The notes: generated from the sequence alone by a model not told the origin. 64,000 nucleotides of DNA from JBMNIZ01 sp050951405 (GCA_050951405.1 JBMNIZ010000013.1:62001-126000); one strand, 5' to 3'. Counted from the first letter of the stretch, positions 10,162-20,906 are shown. A program made the numbers and translations.

Positions 10162-12147
10162 TTAATTTCCTGGATAATTCTCTCCCCAACCCTTCACTTC
10201 CCTGCTTTTCATCCGTTGGAAGAAAAAAACCAGCCCCATGAGAACCAAGCCCACCAGGTCGGTCTGTACTTCGGGATGGATCATCATCAAACCGCCGGCC
10301 AAAAGAAGAATGCGTTCCAGCCAGGAGGTTTTTACCCAAAGAAGAAGCCGGCCATGGCGGAACCCACGCCCACCATCCCCACTAAAGAGGTGGCCACAAT
10401 GCGAATCACTTCCGCCATGTTCGTATCGATAAGAAGCATGGCCGGCGACAAAACGAAAATATAAGGAACGATAAAAGCGGCTATGGCCAGTTTAAAGGCA
10501 TTCACTCCCGTCACCATGGGATTTCCTCGGGCAATGCCAGAACCCGCATAAGCCGCCAAAGCCACGGGAGGAGTCACATCCGCAATAACCCCGAAATAAA
10601 AGCAAAACATATGAGCCGGCAAAAGAGGCACGCCCAGCAATAATAAAGTAGGGGCAGCGATGGTCGAGGTGATCACATAGTTGGCGGTAGTGGGAATCCC
10701 CATGCCCAGCAACAAGGAAGCGAACATGGCCAGCATTACATGGTGGGTAACAGCAAGCCCTGGGCCAGATCCACCAGAACCGCAGCCAGTTTCAGACCCA
10801 AACCGGTTAAGGTGACCACGCCCACAATAATGCCGGCGCAGGCACAGGCCACCAAAACCCCCAAGGCACCCTTGGCTCCTGCCTCCAAACCTTCCAGCAC
10901 TCCTTGCCAGGAAATCCTGGTGGACTTACGCAGCACGGAAGCCGCAATAGCCAGACAATGCCGAACAAAGCGGCGCGCATGGGAGTATATTGGTTGACCA
11001 ATAAATAGACAATAGCGATCAAAGGAATGACCAGGTGGCCCCGGTCCAGCAGTATCCTGCCTATTTTTGGCAACTGCTCCCTGCTCAAGCCACTGCAGGC
11101 CGTTTTTCTTCGCCTCCAGATGAACTCCGATCCAGATGCCGGTGAAATACAGTATGGCCGGAATAACCGCCGCTTTGGCGACTTCGATGTAGGGAATGCC
11201 TACAAATTCCGCCATGAGGAAAGCCGCCGCACCCATAATCGGCGGCATCAGTTGGCCTCCAGTGGAAGCTGCCGCCTCCACCGCCCCGGCAAACTCCGGT
11301 TTATAACCCAGTTTTTTCATCATCGGTATGGTAAAACTACCGGTACCAGCCACATTGGCCACTGAACTGCCAGAGATGGTACCCATCAAGCCGCTGGAAA
11401 GGACAGCCACCTTGGCCGGCCCTCCTGTAGCCCAGCCGGCGATGGCGTTGGCCAGATCGATAAAAAACGCGCCCAGGCCCGTCCTTTCAAGATAAGCGCC
11501 GAAAAGGATAAAAAGAAAAATAAAAGTAGAGGATACGCCCAAAGGGATGCCCATGATCCCCTCCGTTGTGAAGAAAAGATGCCCCACCAGCCGTTGTAAA
11601 GTAGCACCCTGATGGGCAAAAACCCCCGGCACATAGCGGCCCAAAAGGGCGTAGCCGAGGAAAACCAGAGAGACAATCAGAATAGGCAGTCCGACCACTC
11701 GCCGTGCCGCTTCCAGCACCAAAAGTATGGCAATGCAATTCCCACCACAAAATCTATGGGGGTTACGATGCCAGCCCTCAAAACCAACTGCTGGTAAAAA
11801 ACCACTATATAAAGAGGGGCTGCTGCCCCGCCAATAGCCAGTAACAGGTCAAACCAATGAAGCTTGTTTCGGGACCAACTCTTCCGGGTGGGGTAAAGCA
11901 AAAAGACCAAGCACAAACCGAAAGCCAGGTGGATAGAACGCTGCAAATGAGCGTCCAAAACGCCGAAAGCCGCAGTATATAATTGAAATAAAGAAAAAGT
12001 GATGGCAATAGCCCCCACAACTTTCGCTGCAAAGCCCCGCAAATTACGGTAGTCGGATTCCGCATCATACTTGGCTAGCATCTCCGCTACCTGAGCCTGG
12101 CCATCACCAACTGGATGATCCCCCATCATCATTCCTCCTTTGTCCAT
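10162..12147 (-). pseudogene. TAXI-type TRAP transporter fused permease, several frameshifts
   Basis: This is a large fused 4TM/12TM TRAP permease. The N-terminal cytosolic stretch and first helices read MLAKYDAESDYRN and FGLCLVFLLYPTRKSW. The core carries SGLMGTISGSSVANVAGTG, AVEAAASTGGQLMPPIMG, GMGIPTTANYVI and PVALAAYAGSGIA, all typical of the family. The tail gives HPEVQTDLVGLVLMG and ends YPGN. Frame changes are needed near 11700, in 10940-11080, near 10737 and near 10335. The corrected product is about 660 residues, the usual length. It follows DUF1850 and the TAXI binding protein on the same strand, the standard operon order. The ligand is unknown; glutamate-like acids or tricarboxylates are common in the family. 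Confidence 0.8.
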
Positions 12148-12177
12148 TGCTGTTCCAGAACAGTCTACCAGCTAGTT

Positions 12178-12616
12178 TTAGCGTACCTTTAGTCTAATCA
12201 GGGAGCCACTCTCAACGTACTCGGTCAGCGGGTATACTGTACCACGATGGACCAGTTGATGTTCCGTAAAAGCCAAAGGCCTCAGGCTCAGTTCGGGCAA
12301 GGAACGGTCCAGACCTTTCAGTAACAGACTGCCATTGATCTCTGTTAGTTCCCCTTCCTCAGGCAAAAAGGGTGTCCCCACGCCAAAAGAGCTAAATTCA
12401 GTAGCTGTTAAAACCAAGACCCCTTCTGGTGAAAGCCGGAATATTTCCTCCACTGGAGTGCGATGCACGGAATGAAAATATTTCAGACTGAACTCTTCGC
12501 CTTTATTCAGGGGTAGAGTGAGGAGAACCTTGCCCCCTTTGATCAGAAACTTCCAGGTAATGATCTGCCTTTGCCCGCAACCAACAGAGCAGCACTGCTA
12601 TGATGAATAATAGCAT
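12178..12616 (-). pseudogene. DUF1850 protein of a TAXI-TRAP operon, one frameshift
   Basis: DUF1850 proteins are small and lie between TAXI binding proteins and their permeases; the function is unknown. The product starts with a single N-terminal membrane helix (MLLFIIAVLLCWLRAKAD). It continues LPLNKGEEFSLKYFHSVHRT, the family signature F-L-Y-HSV, then VEEIFRLSPEG and a basic C-terminus. The reading frame changes near 12535 beside an A3G6 homopolymer. The corrected length is about 145 residues. The intact downstream part alone (96 residues from 12468) would lack the membrane anchor. Confidence 0.7.
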
Positions 12617-12630
12617 CAAGAGGATGGTGG

Positions 12631-12663
12631 CGAAGCCGGATACTGGACAGTATCCGGCCTTCG
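12631..12663 (-). promoter_or_regulatory. Strong intercistronic hairpin, no T tract
   Basis: CGAAGCCGGATACTG pairs with CAGTATCCGG(C)CTTCG, about 15 bp with a 2-3 base loop, between the binding-protein stop and the DUF1850 start. Without a T run it is more likely an mRNA-stabilising or processing stem than a terminator. Such stems commonly raise binding-protein levels relative to permease. Confidence 0.65.
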
Positions 12664-12685
12664 CTGTTGGGATAATTAACCAAGG

Positions 12686-13685
12686 CTACTTACCCTCGAA
12701 AAACTGCTGGGCCCCCGGATGCAGGTCAATGGACATGCCTGCCAGTAGCATTATCCTGGGTGATTTGCTTTCCTACCGAATGGGCTGTTTCCAATCGGTC
12801 CAGATTGGTGTAAATAGACTTGACCATTTCATAAACCAGAGTCCGAATCCAAAGAGGTATTGGTAGCCAGCATGGCCATCACGGAAACCGCTTGAATTTC
12901 CTCATCCTGCTTGGGGTAGACTCCGGCCGGAATTGGTGTCTCTGTATAGAAAGGATAGGTATCGATTAGTTTTGCAACCAGTTCGCTGTCTAAGGAAACA
13001 AGTTTGATATCCCGCGAAGCTGCCGCGTCCTGAACCGCCGCCGTGGGGAAGCCGGCAGTGATAAAAGCGGCGTCAATATTGCCATCCTTCAGATTGCTGG
13101 CCGCTTCCCCAAAAGACAAGTACTGAACAGTAATATCATCGTAAGTAATGCCCGCCGCTTCCAAAATTTGACGGGCATTGGCCTCAGTGCCGCTGCCTGC
13201 TGCCCCTACCGCCACTTTTTTCCCTTTCAGATCTGCCACACTCTCAATACCCTTGGAAGCCAGGGTAATGATTTGAATAGTCTCGGGATACAAGGAAGCC
13301 ATCCCGCGCAAGTCTGAATATTGGTTGCCTTCAAACATTTCAGTGCCGTGTAGCTGCATAATAGGCAATATCGTTTTGGATTAAGGCAACCTGAACTTCT
13401 CCTTCCTCTGAGGAGATTAACATTGGCCACTGAGGCCCCGGTACTTTGAGCGCTGGCATTAACACCGGCAATATTCTTGTTGAAAATCTCCGCCATGGCG
13501 CCCCCTAGGGGATAATAGGTCCCGGCGGTTCCTCCAGTGGCAATATTGATAAAGATGGTTTCAGTCTTGGCCTCTTCCTCTCCGCCCTGATCACCTGCCG
13601 GAGGCTGTTGCCCTCCACATCCTGCCAGAACAAGAAACAAAATCAGAAGCAACCCCAACACAACCGATGATTTTCCTTTAAACAT
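12686..13685 (-). pseudogene. TAXI family TRAP transporter binding lipoprotein, two frameshifts
   Basis: The N-terminus is a lipoprotein signal (MFKGKSS, a hydrophobic run, VLAGCGG). The mature part opens with INIATGGTAGTYYPLGGAMA, which is the TAXI signature. It is followed by KGIESVADLKGKKVAVG, GSGTEANARQILEAAG, NIDAAFITAGFP and a C-terminal HPGAQQFFEGK. Frames change near 13400 (in NVNL) and near 12735-12840. The corrected length is about 332 residues, normal for the family. It delivers substrate to the fused permease downstream. The 125-bp space to the upstream aminotransferase gene suggests its own promoter. Confidence 0.8.
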
Positions 13686-13810
13686 ATTTTACCTCCCCAT
13701 TTTGCTTTCATGATCACCGACTTGCGGCAATAAAACTGTACTTTACCAACCCCTTTCTCCCTCATCGATCACGGATTTTGTCTTGGACTGCATCTTTTTG
13801 TTGTCCTGTT

Positions 13811-14692
13811 TTATCTGGTATTGCGCTCCTGACTCCAGTGGGCGCAAGTATCGGCAATCAGTTGCTTTAAAGCCAGCTGAAGCTTTCTGGTGATAGTTCC
13901 CACTGTTCCCCGGCCAATCGCTTTACCGTCCAGCTTGACAATAGGCAAAATCTCGATCCCGGAACTGGTCAAAAATGCCTCCTCGGCTTCAGCCAATTCT
14001 TGGAGGGTAAAGGCTTGCTCAGAGGCTTCTATACCCAGCTCCCCACAAAGCTTGAGGACCTGCATCCTGGTAATACCGGGGAGGATCTTCTTATCCGTGG
14101 GTGCCGTTTTGATCCGACCGTCCTTGACCATAAAGACATTGGAATGGGACCCCTCAGTCACCCGGCCTTCCTTATGTAAAACAGCCTCAAAACCGCCTTG
14201 ATCCAGGGCTTTCTGCTTTGCCAGCACATTGGGGAGAAGATTGACGCTCTTAATGTTGCAGAGACCCCAACGCAGATCTTCCATGCTGAAGGCGGAAACC
14301 CCCTTTTCCCATTGTTCTTGGGGAAAGGGATCGGCCTCGCGCACGATAATAACCAGATTGCTCTTCACTCTTTGATCGGGGAAAGCGTGCTTTCTCCTGC
14401 TGGTGCCGCGGGTCATCTGATAATAAATCTGGGAATGATGACCTCCCGCCTTTTCCAAAGCGGTAAAAATCAGCTTGGTAATTTCTTCTCTGCTGTAGGC
14501 GGATTTGATTCTGATCAATTCCAGGCTGTTAAAGAACCTGTCCATATGTTCCTCAAAAGCAAAAGGGACACCGTCAAAAGCATATACGACCTCGTAAACA
14601 CCGTCCCCAAACAGATAACCCCTATCTTCCACATGCACATAAGCCTGCTCCAAGGGGACGAACTTATCGTTAACAAAAGCTATGTTGGCCAA
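13811..14692 (-). CDS. dat: D-amino acid aminotransferase (D-alanine transaminase)
   Basis: This PLP fold-type IV transaminase makes D-glutamate from D-alanine for peptidoglycan. Motifs are VEDRGYLFGDGVYEVV, EEHMDRFFNSL, the lysine region IKSVNLLPNVLAKQKA, VTEGSHSNVFMV and LPGITRMQVL. I place the start at TTG 14692 because AAGGAGCGAGG is just upstream and the product then begins ANIAFVNDKFVPLEQA, as in family members. The frame is open to ATG 14773, but that adds 27 residues with no counterpart. It is intact, about 293 residues, and stands upstream of the TAXI genes. Branched-chain aminotransferase is the alternative, but SHSNVF and IKSVNLL favour Dat. Confidence 0.85.
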   Translation of the reverse strand: MANIAFVNDKFVPLEQAYVHVEDRGYLFGDGVYEVVYAFDGVPFAFEEHMDRFFNSLELIRIKSAYSREEITKLIFTALEKAGGHHSQIYYQMTRGTSRRKHAFPDQRVKSNLVIIVREADPFPQEQWEKGVSAFSMEDLRWGLCNIKSVNLLPNVLAKQKALDQGGFEAVLHKEGRVTEGSHSNVFMVKDGRIKTAPTDKKILPGITRMQVLKLCGELGIEASEQAFTLQELAEAEEAFLTSSGIEILPIVKLDGKAIGRGTVGTITRKLQLALKQLIADTCAHWSQERNTR

Positions 14693-14869
14693 ATCGTCCT
14701 CGCTCCTTAATTCATGATAGATGTGGAATCGCTCTGAAGAATGTCCTGAACTCACACTGGTGTGATAGATCATTTTTGTTTATATACGCTACTATCAACC
14801 AAACTCCTGCTTACCGCTTTTTTTTCCTATAAATCCTCTTTTTCCCCAATTTATTTCTTTTCTGATAGG

Positions 14870-15916
14870 TTATAGGTAATTTTGGCTCCTCAGCCCCTTC
14901 TCCAAGGGAGGCCGGATAATTCCTTTTTCCGTCACGATGGCGGTAATATAGGAATGGGGCGTAACATCAAAAGCCGGATTGAACACCTTCACCCCATAAG
15001 GGGCTGTGCGCTTACCAAACCCTTCGGTCACTTCTTCCGGCCCGCGCTCCTCAATTTTGATCTCAGCTCCGGTGGGAGTGGACAGATCGATGGTGGTAGT
15101 GGGACCGGCCACATAGAAAGGAACCCCGTGCTCCTTTGCCAAAACTGCCACCCCGTAAGTGCCGATTTTGTTGGCCACGTCGCCGTTGGCCGCAATCCGA
15201 TCGCATCCCAAAATAACCGCATCAATCCATCCTTTAGACATGACATAACCAACCATGCTGTCGGTGATCAAAGTCACGTCAATGCCGGCGGCCATTAACT
15301 CATGGGCGGTAAGACGCGCCCCTTGCAAAAGAGGCCTGGTTTCCCCCACAAAGACTTTGATGTGCCAGCCTTTTTCCCGGGCCAAATAGATGGGAGCCAA
15401 AGCCGTTCCATAACGGGCGGTGGCGTAGCTGCCGGCGTTGCAGTGAGTAAAAAGGGTCATCCCGTCTTGGAGCAGTCTCAGTCCATGCCGGCCGATCTCA
15501 CGACAGATGGCCTCATCCTCACTCCTCATCTTTTCCGCTTCCATCAGCAGCAGCCTTTTCAATTCCTCGATGCTTTTATCCCTGTTTTGATAGGCACAGG
15601 CCTCCATCCTTTCCAGAGCCCAGAACAAGTTCACAGCGGTGGGGCGAGAGCCCGCCAGATAGGCTGCCTTTTGTTTCAGCTCCTGAAAAAAACCGGAGAA
15701 ACTCCTTTGATCGCTGTGGCGGATCCCCAAGTACAAACCATAAGCCGCTGCCAGCCCAATGGCCGGCGCTCCCCGTACCACCAACCTTTTAATAGCATCC
15801 CACACCTCTTCCATGCTTTCAATCTCCACGAATACCGTCTCCAACGGCAGCCTGGTCTGGTCTAGCAAAATTACTTTACCATCCTGCCAATATATGGACC
15901 TGGGAATGGACTCCAT
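14870..15916 (-). CDS. mtnA: S-methyl-5-thioribose-1-phosphate isomerase
   Basis: This enzyme isomerises methylthioribose-1-phosphate to methylthioribulose-1-phosphate in methionine salvage. Conserved blocks are KVILLDQTRLP, VRGAPAIGLAAAYG, SRPTAVNLFWAL, THCNAGSYAT with the catalytic cysteine, GETRPLLQGARLTA, GCDRIAANGDVANKIGTY with the catalytic aspartate, and FNPAFDVTP. I use ATG 15916, which gives about 348 residues and the family-like N-terminus SIYWQDGK. The frame also runs back to a TTG at 15997, and ATG 15931 is possible. None of the three has a strong ribosome site. No other methionine-salvage genes are nearby. The related ribose-1,5-bisphosphate isomerase is a less likely alternative. 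Confidence 0.9.
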   Translation of the reverse strand: MESIPRSIYWQDGKVILLDQTRLPLETVFVEIESMEEVWDAIKRLVVRGAPAIGLAAAYGLYLGIRHSDQRSFSGFFQELKQKAAYLAGSRPTAVNLFWALERMEACAYQNRDKSIEELKRLLLMEAEKMRSEDEAICREIGRHGLRLLQDGMTLFTHCNAGSYATARYGTALAPIYLAREKGWHIKVFVGETRPLLQGARLTAHELMAAGIDVTLITDSMVGYVMSKGWIDAVILGCDRIAANGDVANKIGTYGVAVLAKEHGVPFYVAGPTTTIDLSTPTGAEIKIEERGPEEVTEGFGKRTAPYGVKVFNPAFDVTPHSYITAIVTEKGIIRPPLEKGLRSQNYL

Positions 15917-16021
15917 CTTCCCAATCACCATCCCTTCCAAATCTAATATTCCTAATGCTCTTGCCGGCTTTTCATTCAAGATCTTTGCTGATGTCAATTT
16001 CCCTTACCGGATGATCACTTT

Positions 16022-17791
16022 TTAACCGGCAATGCCAATACCTTTTTCGCTGGGATTCAATTCATACCAGAAGATTATTCTCCCGTCAGCAAGAACCCCC
16101 AGGAGATGGGTATCAGCAGCTTTTACCGATAGCACTTTCTCTTCCAGCTGCATGGTGGCCAGATTGAAACGATGCAGATAAAACATGTTGTTGGCATGAT
16201 CAGTCCTATCCAGCTTAAAAGTGATGAAAGCGGCAAAGTTCCGGCCCACATAAAGATGATCAGGAGGTATGATGAAGCCCACATCCCCCGGATCCTCCAG
16301 CTGAAGGTCATGAACTTTTCCGCTCACAAAATCCAGATACACAGTCCGATAATCGCCGGACTGCTTTTCCCGGTGGCGAAGATAGGTATTGATAACCATC
16401 AGCCCAGTATCATGCTTGATGGAGCCGCTGGTGATGGTCTCGGAAATCAACGGATAGCTTTCCACCTTACCATTGATCAGATGGCATAGGGTAAAACCCA
16501 GACCACTTTCATAACCGGTCATGGTAGTGATCACTTTCCGGTCGCCGGCCACAAAGCGGGGATGCCGATGAAAAGAATAATCTATAAGATCAGTACCTTT
16601 AACGGGTATGGTTTCCGTCAGCAGCTTTTCGCTCTGATCAAGAACATCGAAAAGCTTGACCCCCTCCTCATCGGCATACACATATTTGGTTCGGTCCTCG
16701 GATACATCGTATCCCCCAAAGTAACTACCGGGATTGTTCCCGACACTTTCTTGAAACTCTCTTCCGATCTTTTCCACAAGAACTTCCGGCAAAGGAAGAT
16801 CCTCCACTTGTCCAAGGCTAGGATCAAGCACCATCACCTTGTCTTTCAGCCGGACAATGATGCTTTCCCCTTTCAGACTAACATCCTCTTCCCGGACGCC
16901 CTTTTCGATTTCCAGCTTTTTCTCCACGGTCATGGTTTCCGGATCAAGAAGCATCAGAGAGGCAGTTTTCTCTTTATGAAAAGGAGTGTAGGCAAAAATT
17001 AAGCTGCCGCCGGCTTCACCTAGAAAGGAAAGGGCATTTGGGTCTTCATCAAATCCGGCAATTCCATCAAAAGAGCGGTAAGAGCCAGTAATGCTGACCA
17101 GCCGGTTGTTCACATACTCCCGTTTGCCGTTCAAAAAATATAGGCTTCCATCCGCCCGCTCTTTCAGTGTGTAAATCTCCTTGTAAACAATACGGTCCGA
17201 TTTATCGTGGTCCGGCTGGATTAAGACGGCGGTGATAGTACCGTCTTTATTTCTGACGGCCTTCTCCAGGCTCTTTCTTCCCAGGAATGCTTCATTATAA
17301 GAAGGCCGCCGGAAGGGCTTTTTGCTGCCGGGGCTGAAGAGAAAGGCTTGCCGGCGGAAATCATATTGGCCCTCATCCATTTGCGATACATCCAGCTCTT
17401 CCAAGTTAAAATAGCGCCTGGCGTAGACAAGGACAGTATCCAAAGGGAAAAGCAATAAATCACTATCCTCACGATTCTTCTCCAGGCCCTCTTCCCCGTG
17501 CTCATTCAGGTATTTGGACCAGCAGAACTCGGCCACCTGCAAAGGATGAATTTCTTCAGCACGATCAAAGCCATTATTTACTCCCACCAAATTAGCCGCA
17601 TCCAATAAATATTCCTGCCAGAGTGCTTCCAGCTGGGCCGGGTCGGTGATGTCCCCGTCTTCCCTGGCTTGGTCCTGTACGGCATTGTCAGAGGCCTTCT
17701 CGGCCCTATCCGGGGGATTTCCCCGGCATCCCACCAAAGTCATCAATAGGCAAAGGGCCAAAATGAGCAGAAAAGCTTTTTTCATCAGCAT
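16022..17791 (-). CDS. Large hypothetical lipoprotein with propeller-like C-terminal part
   Basis: The product is about 589 residues. It begins with a lipoprotein signal ending LMTLVGCRG, then a charged linker rich in Asp/Ala. I do not recognise a family. From about residue 240 onward the sequence has regularly spaced strand-like blocks such as GSLIFAYTPFHK, TASLMLLDPETMTVEKKL, KVMVLDPSLGQVEDLPLP, TKYVYADEEGVKLFDV and NMFYLHRFNLATMQLEEKV. This suggests a beta-propeller that might bind a ligand or partner outside the cell. It sits between rlmH and mtnA on the same strand, without clear functional link. A second ATG two codons in (17785) is equally good as a start. Confidence 0.6.
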   Translation of the reverse strand: MLMKKAFLLILALCLLMTLVGCRGNPPDRAEKASDNAVQDQAREDGDITDPAQLEALWQEYLLDAANLVGVNNGFDRAEEIHPLQVAEFCWSKYLNEHGEEGLEKNREDSDLLLFPLDTVLVYARRYFNLEELDVSQMDEGQYDFRRQAFLFSPGSKKPFRRPSYNEAFLGRKSLEKAVRNKDGTITAVLIQPDHDKSDRIVYKEIYTLKERADGSLYFLNGKREYVNNRLVSITGSYRSFDGIAGFDEDPNALSFLGEAGGSLIFAYTPFHKEKTASLMLLDPETMTVEKKLEIEKGVREEDVSLKGESIIVRLKDKVMVLDPSLGQVEDLPLPEVLVEKIGREFQESVGNNPGSYFGGYDVSEDRTKYVYADEEGVKLFDVLDQSEKLLTETIPVKGTDLIDYSFHRHPRFVAGDRKVITTMTGYESGLGFTLCHLINGKVESYPLISETITSGSIKHDTGLMVINTYLRHREKQSGDYRTVYLDFVSGKVHDLQLEDPGDVGFIIPPDHLYVGRNFAAFITFKLDRTDHANNMFYLHRFNLATMQLEEKVLSVKAADTHLLGVLADGRIIFWYELNPSEKGIGIAG

Positions 17792-17897
17792 TAAACAGCT
17801 CCCGCCATAAAACTCTTTAGTACTTCAGACGCAGTAAGGATCCAGTTTGTTCCAAGCGAACCGGTCTCCCTTTTCCACAGTTCCTGAACGGTGAGCA

Positions 17898-18386
17898 TTA
17901 CTTATGATAGGGCTCTCCCCGGATAATCTTGAACCAGCGGTAAATCTGTTCCAAAAGAATTAAACGCATGAGCTGGTGCGGAAAAGTAAACCGGGAAAAA
18001 GACAAGAGCAGATCCGCTTTCCGCTTCAGCTCATCGGCTAAGCCCAGGGAACCCCCGATGAGAAAAGTCAGATGGGAATGGCCACGGACAGCCAGATCGC
18101 TTAGTTTTCGGGCCATTTCCTCGGAAGAAAACTGTTCTCCCTCCAAACAGAGGGCGATGAGAAAAGTATGGGGAGGGAGCCGATCCAGCATCCACTTTCC
18201 TTCTCTGGACAGCAGCTGCTCTCGCTCCGGCAAACTGAGCTTCTCCGGCACCTTTTCCTCCGGCGCCTCCAGGGTCCGCAGACGGCAATAAGCTGCCAGC
18301 CTTTTTTCATATTCCTTCAAACCTTCCCGCAGGTACCTTTCCTTGATCTTGCCCACGGCAATAATGTCAATATTGATCTGCCCCAC
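17898..18386 (-). CDS. rlmH: 23S rRNA (pseudouridine1915-N3)-methyltransferase RlmH
   Basis: RlmH is a SPOUT-class methyltransferase that modifies pseudouridine 1915 of 23S rRNA in the 70S ribosome. The sequence has DIIAVGKIKERYLREG at the start, LEAPEEKVPE, the SAM-binding LTFLIGGSLGLADELK, FPHQLMRLILLEQIYR and the invariant C-terminus RGEPYHK. GTG 18386 gives 162 residues, close to the usual 159, with GGGAAAGGGA upstream. The frame extends to 18434, but that would add 16 unusual residues. The htrA-rlmH order is common in Clostridia. Confidence 0.92.
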   Translation of the reverse strand: MGQINIDIIAVGKIKERYLREGLKEYEKRLAAYCRLRTLEAPEEKVPEKLSLPEREQLLSREGKWMLDRLPPHTFLIALCLEGEQFSSEEMARKLSDLAVRGHSHLTFLIGGSLGLADELKRKADLLLSFSRFTFPHQLMRLILLEQIYRWFKIIRGEPYHK

Positions 18387-18479
18387 TCCCTTTCCCGAAA
18401 TGAGCCGGCCTTTCTTCATAAAAAAGGCTGCCATAGCAGCCTTGGATCAATCCTTTTCCTGCAATGCAGTCCCAGGTCT

Positions 18480-19626
18480 CTATCCTCTCGGCATTTCTCC
18501 CAGGGTTACCTGCAGGTCGATAGCTTTGCCTTTGCGAACCACCCGGATGACCACCTGATCTCCCGGTTTTAGGTCCTTGAGTACATTTTGCAGATCATCT
18601 TCCGTCTTGATGGTTTTATCGTCAATCTTGATAATAATATCCTCCACCTGCATTCCCGCTTTGGCGGCTGGCCCTCCGGGAACCACTCCCCCCACATAGA
18701 TGCCCTGGGGAAGATCATACCATTGAGACAGTTGAGGAGTAATTTCCTGGAAGTTATAAATACCGATGAAGGGCCGGCTCACATAGCCTTGGGAAATCAG
18801 CTGCTGGATAATCGGTTTGGCATCGTTGATGGGTATGGCAAAACCCATTCCTTCCACCTCGGCGCTGGCGATTTTCACGCTGTTGATCCCGATCACCTCA
18901 CCCCGGCCGTTGGCCAGAGCGCCTCCGCTATTACCCGGGTTAATGGCGGCATCGGTCTGGATCACCCGCAGGATCACTTCCTGCCCGGTGCCGCTGGGAA
19001 CCCTGATCTGCCGGTTTAAAGCGCTAATCACTCCCGCCGTTACCGTCCGGTCAAAATCATGGCCCAGGGGGCTGCCGATAGCCACCGCCAGCTCGCCTAC
19101 CTGCAACTTGGTCAGAATCCCCCAGGAGCCGCCTCCTGTAAATCCTCACCTTTGATCTGGACCACAGCCAGATCCGTCTGCTGGTCTCCGCCAACAAGAG
19201 TGCCTTTAAATTCCCGGTCACCCTGCACAATGACTTTTAATTCGTCAGCACCGGCTATCACATGATAGTTGGTCACCACATAGCCATTCTCGCAGTCGAT
19301 AATTACCCCGGAGCCGGAACTGGGTACGGGGCCTCCGGAAAAAGCCCCGTTCTTTGATAGTTAATAATGCTGACCACGGCCGGGCTGACCTTTTCCGCAA
19401 TAGCCACCACAGGGGATTCCGAGGGATAGATGTAAGGTAAAGGAGGCTGCCTTTCTTCAATAGCCTGGTCGGGACCTTCCTGCTCGGGGGATAAATCTCC
19501 CAACAGAGAAGGAGCCAGGTACAAGGCCACTATACCTCCGATAACAGCGCTGATCAGCATTAAACAAGTCAATAAAAAATAATTGTGTCCCCGTCCATAT
19601 CTGTGATTATCATCAAAATAGCTCAC
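18480..19626 (-). pseudogene. htrA: HtrA/DegP-type trypsin-like serine protease with PDZ domain, frameshifted
   Basis: This is a membrane-anchored HtrA protease for envelope quality control. One N-terminal helix (YFLLTCLMLISAVIGGIVAL) is followed by VSPAVVSIIN and GSGVIID. The triad is all present across frames: His in GYVVTNYHVIAG, Asp in QTDLAVVQI, Ser in INPGNSGGAL. The C-terminus is a PDZ domain (GIYVGGVVPGGPAAKAGMQ, then LKPGDQVVIRVVR). Frames change near 19330, and twice in 19105-19135 around LGDSDQ. Corrected, it is about 380 residues, normal for clostridial HtrA. A complete catalytic triad with no nonsense substitutions argues that the breaks could be sequence errors. It lies between murA and rlmH, its common place. 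Confidence 0.82.
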
Positions 19627-19652
19627 CTGTCTTGCCCCCGCTATTTCCCGGA

Positions 19653-20906
19653 TTAATGATCTATTACCGTTATTTCCGCTCCCAAAGAATTCAATTTCCC
19701 CGGGAAATCCTCATAACCTCTTTCAATATGATCCACACCCCAGACTTCTGACTGTCCTTCAGCAACAACACCCGCCAGTACCAGGGCTGCTCCAGCCCTC
19801 AAATCGTATGCTTTTGTTTGGGCCCCGTACAGTTTTTCCACTCCCACAACCACAGCCGTCTGTCCTTCCACTTTCACATTGGCTCCCATCCTTTTCAGCT
19901 CTTCCGCCACTCGGAGGCGATTTTCATAGATGGTTTCCACCACCACACTGGTTCCCCGGGCTCTGGTCAAAAGGGCCAGCATGGGCGACTGCAGATCCGT
20001 GGGAAAACCGGGGTAAGGCAGGGTTTTTAAATCAGTGGCCAGTGCTCGGGCGGGGCCTTCCACGATCAAAACATCTTCCGCCTGCTCAATCTTGGCCCCC
20101 ACTTCCTTTAATTTTGCAATCAAGGGCTGCAGGTGAGTGGAAATGACGTTTTCCAAGCGAACTTTGCCGGCGCTCATAGCGGCCCCGATCATGAAAGTGC
20201 CCGCTTCAATCCGATCCGGAATAATGCTGTAGCGCACCGGCCTTAATTCCTTGACTCCCTGGATTCTGATCAGGTCGGTACCGGCTCCCCGTACCTTGGC
20301 TCCCATTCCGTTCAGAAAGCTGGCCAGATCCACAATTTCCGGTTCTTTGGCCGCGTTCTCAATGATGGTCTGCCCTTCGGCCAAGGAGGCGGCCATCATG
20401 ATATTCTCCGTAGCCCCCACACTGGGAAAGTCCAGGTAAACCTTGTTGCCTCGCAGTTTCCCTCTGGCTTTGATATATCCATGTTCCAAGCTAATATCTG
20501 CACCCAGAGCATGCAATCCTTTCAGATGCAAATCCATGGGCCGGGAGCCGATTTGACAACCGCCCGGTAAGGACACTTCCGCCCTGCCCAGCTTGCCCAA
20601 CAGCGCTCCCAAAAGAAGATTGGAAGCCCGGAGCTTTTTTGCCAGGGGATAAGGAGCAACTGCCTGGAGACCTGCGCCGGATTTAATGAAAAGGGTGTTT
20701 GGCTCAAGCCATTTCCCTGCAGCGCCAAGGCTTTCAATGATCTCCAGCATCACTTGCACATCGGCAATGCAAGGTACATTCTCCAAAATGGTCTCTCCGT
20801 CCGCCATAACGGCAGCCGCCATAATAGCCAGGGCAGCATTTTTGGCCCCGCTGACTTTTACTACACCTGACAGTTTTTTGCCCCCGTTAATGACGAACTT
20901 GGCCAC
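19653..20906 (-). CDS. murA: UDP-N-acetylglucosamine 1-carboxyvinyltransferase
   Basis: MurA transfers enolpyruvate to UDP-GlcNAc, the first committed step of peptidoglycan synthesis. The product of 417 residues is complete: FVINGGKKLSGVVKVSGAKN, LRASNLLLGALL, the loop PGGCQIGSRPMDLHL with the PEP-binding, fosfomycin-sensitive cysteine, GATENIMMAA, DRIEAGTFMI, PGFPTDLQSPMLAL, YENRLRVAEELKRMGA, and DLRAGAALVLAG. The gene is intact, which contrasts with the frameshifted htrA only 26 bp downstream. The upstream interval has room for a promoter and a candidate small RNA. Confidence 0.95.
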   Translation of the reverse strand: MAKFVINGGKKLSGVVKVSGAKNAALAIMAAAVMADGETILENVPCIADVQVMLEIIESLGAAGKWLEPNTLFIKSGAGLQAVAPYPLAKKLRASNLLLGALLGKLGRAEVSLPGGCQIGSRPMDLHLKGLHALGADISLEHGYIKARGKLRGNKVYLDFPSVGATENIMMAASLAEGQTIIENAAKEPEIVDLASFLNGMGAKVRGAGTDLIRIQGVKELRPVRYSIIPDRIEAGTFMIGAAMSAGKVRLENVISTHLQPLIAKLKEVGAKIEQAEDVLIVEGPARALATDLKTLPYPGFPTDLQSPMLALLTRARGTSVVVETIYENRLRVAEELKRMGANVKVEGQTAVVVGVEKLYGAQTKAYDLRAGAALVLAGVVAEGQSEVWGVDHIERGYEDFPGKLNSLGAEITVIDH